NCBI GenBank assembly: GCA_003343765.1
Contig: QAKO01000023.1
Coordinates: 1-7,878, forward strand
Direction: 5' to 3'
From: Bacillota bacterium
GTDB taxonomy: Bacteria > Bacillota > Clostridia > Christensenellales > Borkfalkiaceae
Length of the DNA stretch: 7,878 nt
The translations under genes and the position numbers were made by a program. Of this stretch, positions 6,229 through 7,878 are shown in pieces; positions within the stretch are counted from its first letter, which is position 1, and every line of letters starts with the position of its first letter. Under the pieces are notes generated by a model. That model was not told where the DNA came from. It worked only from the letters and a program-made list of their open reading frames with translations, and searched no databases.

Positions 6229-6257
6229 GCAAAAACGGAGCGATGCAGCGTTTTTGC
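6229..6257 (+). promoter_or_regulatory. Leader hairpin with an alternative partner
   Basis: GCAAAAACG (6229-6237) pairs perfectly with CGTTTTTGC (6249-6257), 9 bp around an 11-nt loop. The left arm's GCAAAAA can instead pair with TTTTTGC at 6200-6206, 7 bp, so the two structures exclude each other. A loose U-rich run (TTTCTTTTCT, 6261-6270) follows three bases after the stem, giving a weak terminator-like outline. Confidence 0.5.
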
Positions 6258-6261
6258 GCGT

Positions 6262-6291
6262 TTCTTTTCTATAATAATGTATAGGAAAGAA
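6262..6291 (+). promoter_or_regulatory. 12-bp leader hairpin
   Basis: Arm 6262-6273 (TTCTTTTCTATA) pairs with 6280-6291 (TATAGGAAAGAA) over 12 consecutive positions with a 6-nt loop (ATAATG). The only non-Watson-Crick pair is U6268-G6285, allowed in plus-strand RNA but a mismatch in minus-strand RNA, which supports formation in the rpoB transcript. The stem is A/U-rich, so stability is moderate. It covers the loose U-run after the preceding hairpin. Confidence 0.5.
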
Positions 6292-6366
6292 CATTGCGAG
6301 GATGTTTTTCGTCTGCTCAAAGCATTATACCGCAAAATTCCACAGTTGTAAAGAGGCGGAGGATAA

Positions 6367-6402
6367 ATGAGCGAAAAAATTTTTTTCGCGTCTGCCGGAT
6401 AG
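6367..6402 (+). CDS. Possible 11-aa leader ORF upstream of rpoB
   Basis: ATG at 6367-6369 with a strong ribosome site GGCGGAGG (GGAGG at 6358-6362) four bases upstream, reading MSEKIFFASAG then TAG at 6400-6402. The ribosome site is better than that of rpoB itself (AGGAG, 6440-6444, ten bases from its ATG). The frame contains T TTT TTC (6381-6387), a classical -1 slippery heptamer in phase. A -1 shift would give a 28-residue product ending at TGA 6453-6455, overlapping the rpoB ATG. No homology is known to me; it may be an unused start. Confidence 0.35.
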   Translation: MSEKIFFASAG

Positions 6403-6454
6403 CCGCGGTGTTTTCGCGTACCATGGAACGAAAATTTTTAGGAGCGTGTGTTTG

Positions 6455-7878
6455 ATGAATTTACCCATTCAAAAGTACGGCAAGACGGAGAGAAGGAAGT
6501 TCGGTAAGATCAATGAGGTGATCGACATTCCCGATCTCGTCGAGATTCAGAAAGAATCGTACAGAACGTTCATCGAAGAAGGCATCGGCGAAGTTTTTGA
6601 AGATTTTTCGCCCATTACCGACCATGCCGATCACTTCGAACTGTATTTTCTCGACCATGAATTCGGCAACAAGCCCAAATACGATGAGAAAGAATGCCGC
6701 AACCGCGATGCCACGTTCGCATTGCCTTTGCGCGTGAAAGTGCGCCTTGTCAACAAGGTCAAGGAAGAGGTGATCGACCAGGACGTGTTCATGGGGGATT
6801 TCCCTTTGATGACGGACAACGGCTCGTTCATCATCAACGGCGCGGAGCGCGTTATCGTATCGCAGCTCGTCCGTTCGCCCGGTGCATATAACGAATCGGA
6901 AAAGGACAAGTCCGGCCGTGAGATGTTCAAGACGACCGTGATCCCGAACCGCGGCGCATGGCTGGAATTCGAACAGGATTCGCAGGGCGTCATGTGGGTA
7001 CACGTAGACCGTAAACGCAAGATCTGCGCTACGGTGCTTTTGCGTGCGCTCGGTTTCGGTTCGGACGTTGCCATCCGCGAAATTTTCGGCGACGATGAAC
7101 GCATGATCAATGCGACCATCGAAAAGGACACCGCCAAGAGCGAACAGGACGGCTTGATCGAATTGTACCGCCGCCTGCGTCCCGGCGAAGTGCCGACGGA
7201 CGATTCCGTGCGTCAGCACCTGCACAACCTGTTCTTTGATCCGCGCCGCTATGACGTCGTCAAAGTAGGGCGTTATAAATTCAACAAAAAACTGAACGTT
7301 GCATACAGGCTTCCCGGCTGCATTTCCGCACAGGATATTTTCAATCCCGAAACGGGCGAGATCATCGTTTCCAAAGAGGAAAAGATTTCCGAGGCAAAAG
7401 CGCGCGAGATTCAGAACGCGGGCGTGAACGTGGTGGAAGTATTTGTGTCCGACGAAAAGGCGGGGCGCATCAAACACCGCATTATCGGTAACAATACGGT
7501 GGATTTTTCTTCCGTATCCGATAAAAATCCGAAATCGTTCGGACTTCTTCCCACGATCTATTATCCGAACTTCGTGTTCTCGCAGGAAATTGCGGCAGCG
7601 TGCGACAATGCCGATATTGAAACGGTTGCCGAACATTATCTGGACCGCATCAACGCCGTGTACTTCACGGTGGAAACGAAAAAGACGGACGACGAGAAAG
7701 CGGAAGAGCGCAAGAACCGTGAAAAACGGCATGAAAACCGCATCAAATTTGTTGCGGCGTGCAAACTTTTCCATGAGATTCTCAACCGCGACGAAGTGAG
7801 TATTTCAGCCGATGAAAAGAAGATCATCCGTCCGCTCGTGGAAAAACTCAATCACAGACATATTACGGTAGACGATGT
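6455..7878 (+). CDS. rpoB: RNA polymerase beta subunit RpoB (5' part)
   Basis: The first 474 complete codons of the catalytic beta subunit of RNA polymerase; the gene runs off the window, so roughly 60% is missing. The ATG at 6455 has AGGAG at 6440-6444. Family signatures: IPDLVEIQKESYRTFIEEG (about 25-43), GDFPLMTDNGSFIINGAERVI (from 114), SQLVRSPGAY (136-145), VIPNRGAWLEFE, DRKRKICATVLLRALGFGSD, RLRPGEVPTDDSVRQHLHNLFFDPRRYD and KVGRYKFNKKL. The position equivalent to E. coli Val146, in the N-terminal rifampicin cluster, is Ala144. The region after RIIGN (from residue 343) is much longer than in B. subtilis and includes a charged Lys/Glu/Arg-rich stretch at about 407-432. The window ends at HITVDD, just before the conserved segment leading to the main rifampicin-binding region. 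Upstream is a long leader and divergent rqcP, not rplL. Confidence 0.98.
   Translation, partial: MNLPIQKYGKTERRKFGKINEVIDIPDLVEIQKESYRTFIEEGIGEVFEDFSPITDHADHFELYFLDHEFGNKPKYDEKECRNRDATFALPLRVKVRLVNKVKEEVIDQDVFMGDFPLMTDNGSFIINGAERVIVSQLVRSPGAYNESEKDKSGREMFKTTVIPNRGAWLEFEQDSQGVMWVHVDRKRKICATVLLRALGFGSDVAIREIFGDDERMINATIEKDTAKSEQDGLIELYRRLRPGEVPTDDSVRQHLHNLFFDPRRYDVVKVGRYKFNKKLNVAYRLPGCISAQDIFNPETGEIIVSKEEKISEAKAREIQNAGVNVVEVFVSDEKAGRIKHRIIGNNTVDFSSVSDKNPKSFGLLPTIYYPNFVFSQEIAAACDNADIETVAEHYLDRINAVYFTVETKKTDDEKAEERKNREKRHENRIKFVAACKLFHEILNRDEVSISADEKKIIRPLVEKLNHRHITVDD

Larger units (their letters stand above)
6174..6454 (+). promoter_or_regulatory. Long structured 5' leader of rpoB
   Basis: About 280 transcribed bases between the predicted start point and the rpoB ATG. 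It contains hairpins at 6229-6257 and 6262-6291, and an upstream segment (TTTTTGC, 6200-6206) that competes for the left arm of the first hairpin. Further on are overlapping tiny ORFs and a GCGAAAAAA/TTTTTTCGC inverted repeat (6371-6389). I recognise no known riboswitch or ribosomal-protein leader. A 55-codon frame (6184-6351) has no ribosome site and starts about 10 nt after the start point, so it is not called. A regulatory role is inference. Confidence 0.4.

Noticed and set aside
6184..6351. 55-codon plus-strand ORF in the rpoB leader
   Set aside because: There is no ribosome site, its start is about ten bases after the predicted transcription start, and its sequence is shared with the hairpins.
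6461..7774. 437-codon minus-strand ORF opposite rpoB
   Set aside because: It is an antisense shadow of the well-conserved rpoB reading frame and has no recognisable domains.

Overview
The window looks like a chromosomal housekeeping segment from a Gram-positive, low-to-mid GC bacterium, most likely Bacillota/Clostridia. The evidence is an RqcP (YabO)-type S4 protein, strong AGGAGG-like ribosome binding sites, a TTG start on radA, perfect sigma-A/sigma-70 consensus promoters, a YtrB-like ABC-2 exporter and a fused IspDF enzyme. I cannot name the species. No tRNA, rRNA, CRISPR array or insertion sequence was seen.

Left end (1-237): a perfect 21-bp bidirectional terminator hairpin and a second, 11-bp GC-rich hairpin enclose a decaying 13-bp tandem repeat. 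Region 238-2325, minus strand: a two-gene ABC-2 exporter module (ATPase then permease, overlapping by ATGA). It is driven by a TTGACA-N17-TATAAT promoter at 2297-2325 and preceded by a possible 29-codon, highly basic leader ORF. Region 2326-2613 shows no convincing gene; a hairpin at 2528-2552 may mark the radA 3' end.

Region 2614-5989, minus strand: a tight run rqcP -> ispDF -> GNAT acetyltransferase -> radA, with spacings of -4, +7 and +28 nt. It combines ribosome-associated quality control, the MEP isoprenoid pathway, an accessory AT-rich acetyltransferase and homologous-recombination repair. radA with ispD/ispF, and rpoB not far off, recalls the Bacillus subtilis radA-disA-yacL-ispD-ispF ... 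rpoB neighbourhood, rearranged.

Region 5990-6454: intergenic between divergent rqcP and rpoB. It holds three helically phased A-tracts, a perfect consensus promoter and a roughly 280-nt rpoB leader. The leader contains clear hairpins, one pair of mutually exclusive pairings, and a tiny ORF with a strong Shine-Dalgarno. That ORF carries a U_UUU_UUC slippery heptamer; a -1 shift there would run to a TGA overlapping the rpoB ATG (TGATG). This leader is the most unusual part of the window.

Right end (6455-7878, plus strand): the first 474 codons of rpoB, cut by the window edge just before the main rifampicin-binding region. It is not preceded by rplL as is usual. It carries a long charged extension, which I believe is unusual, before the conserved segment.
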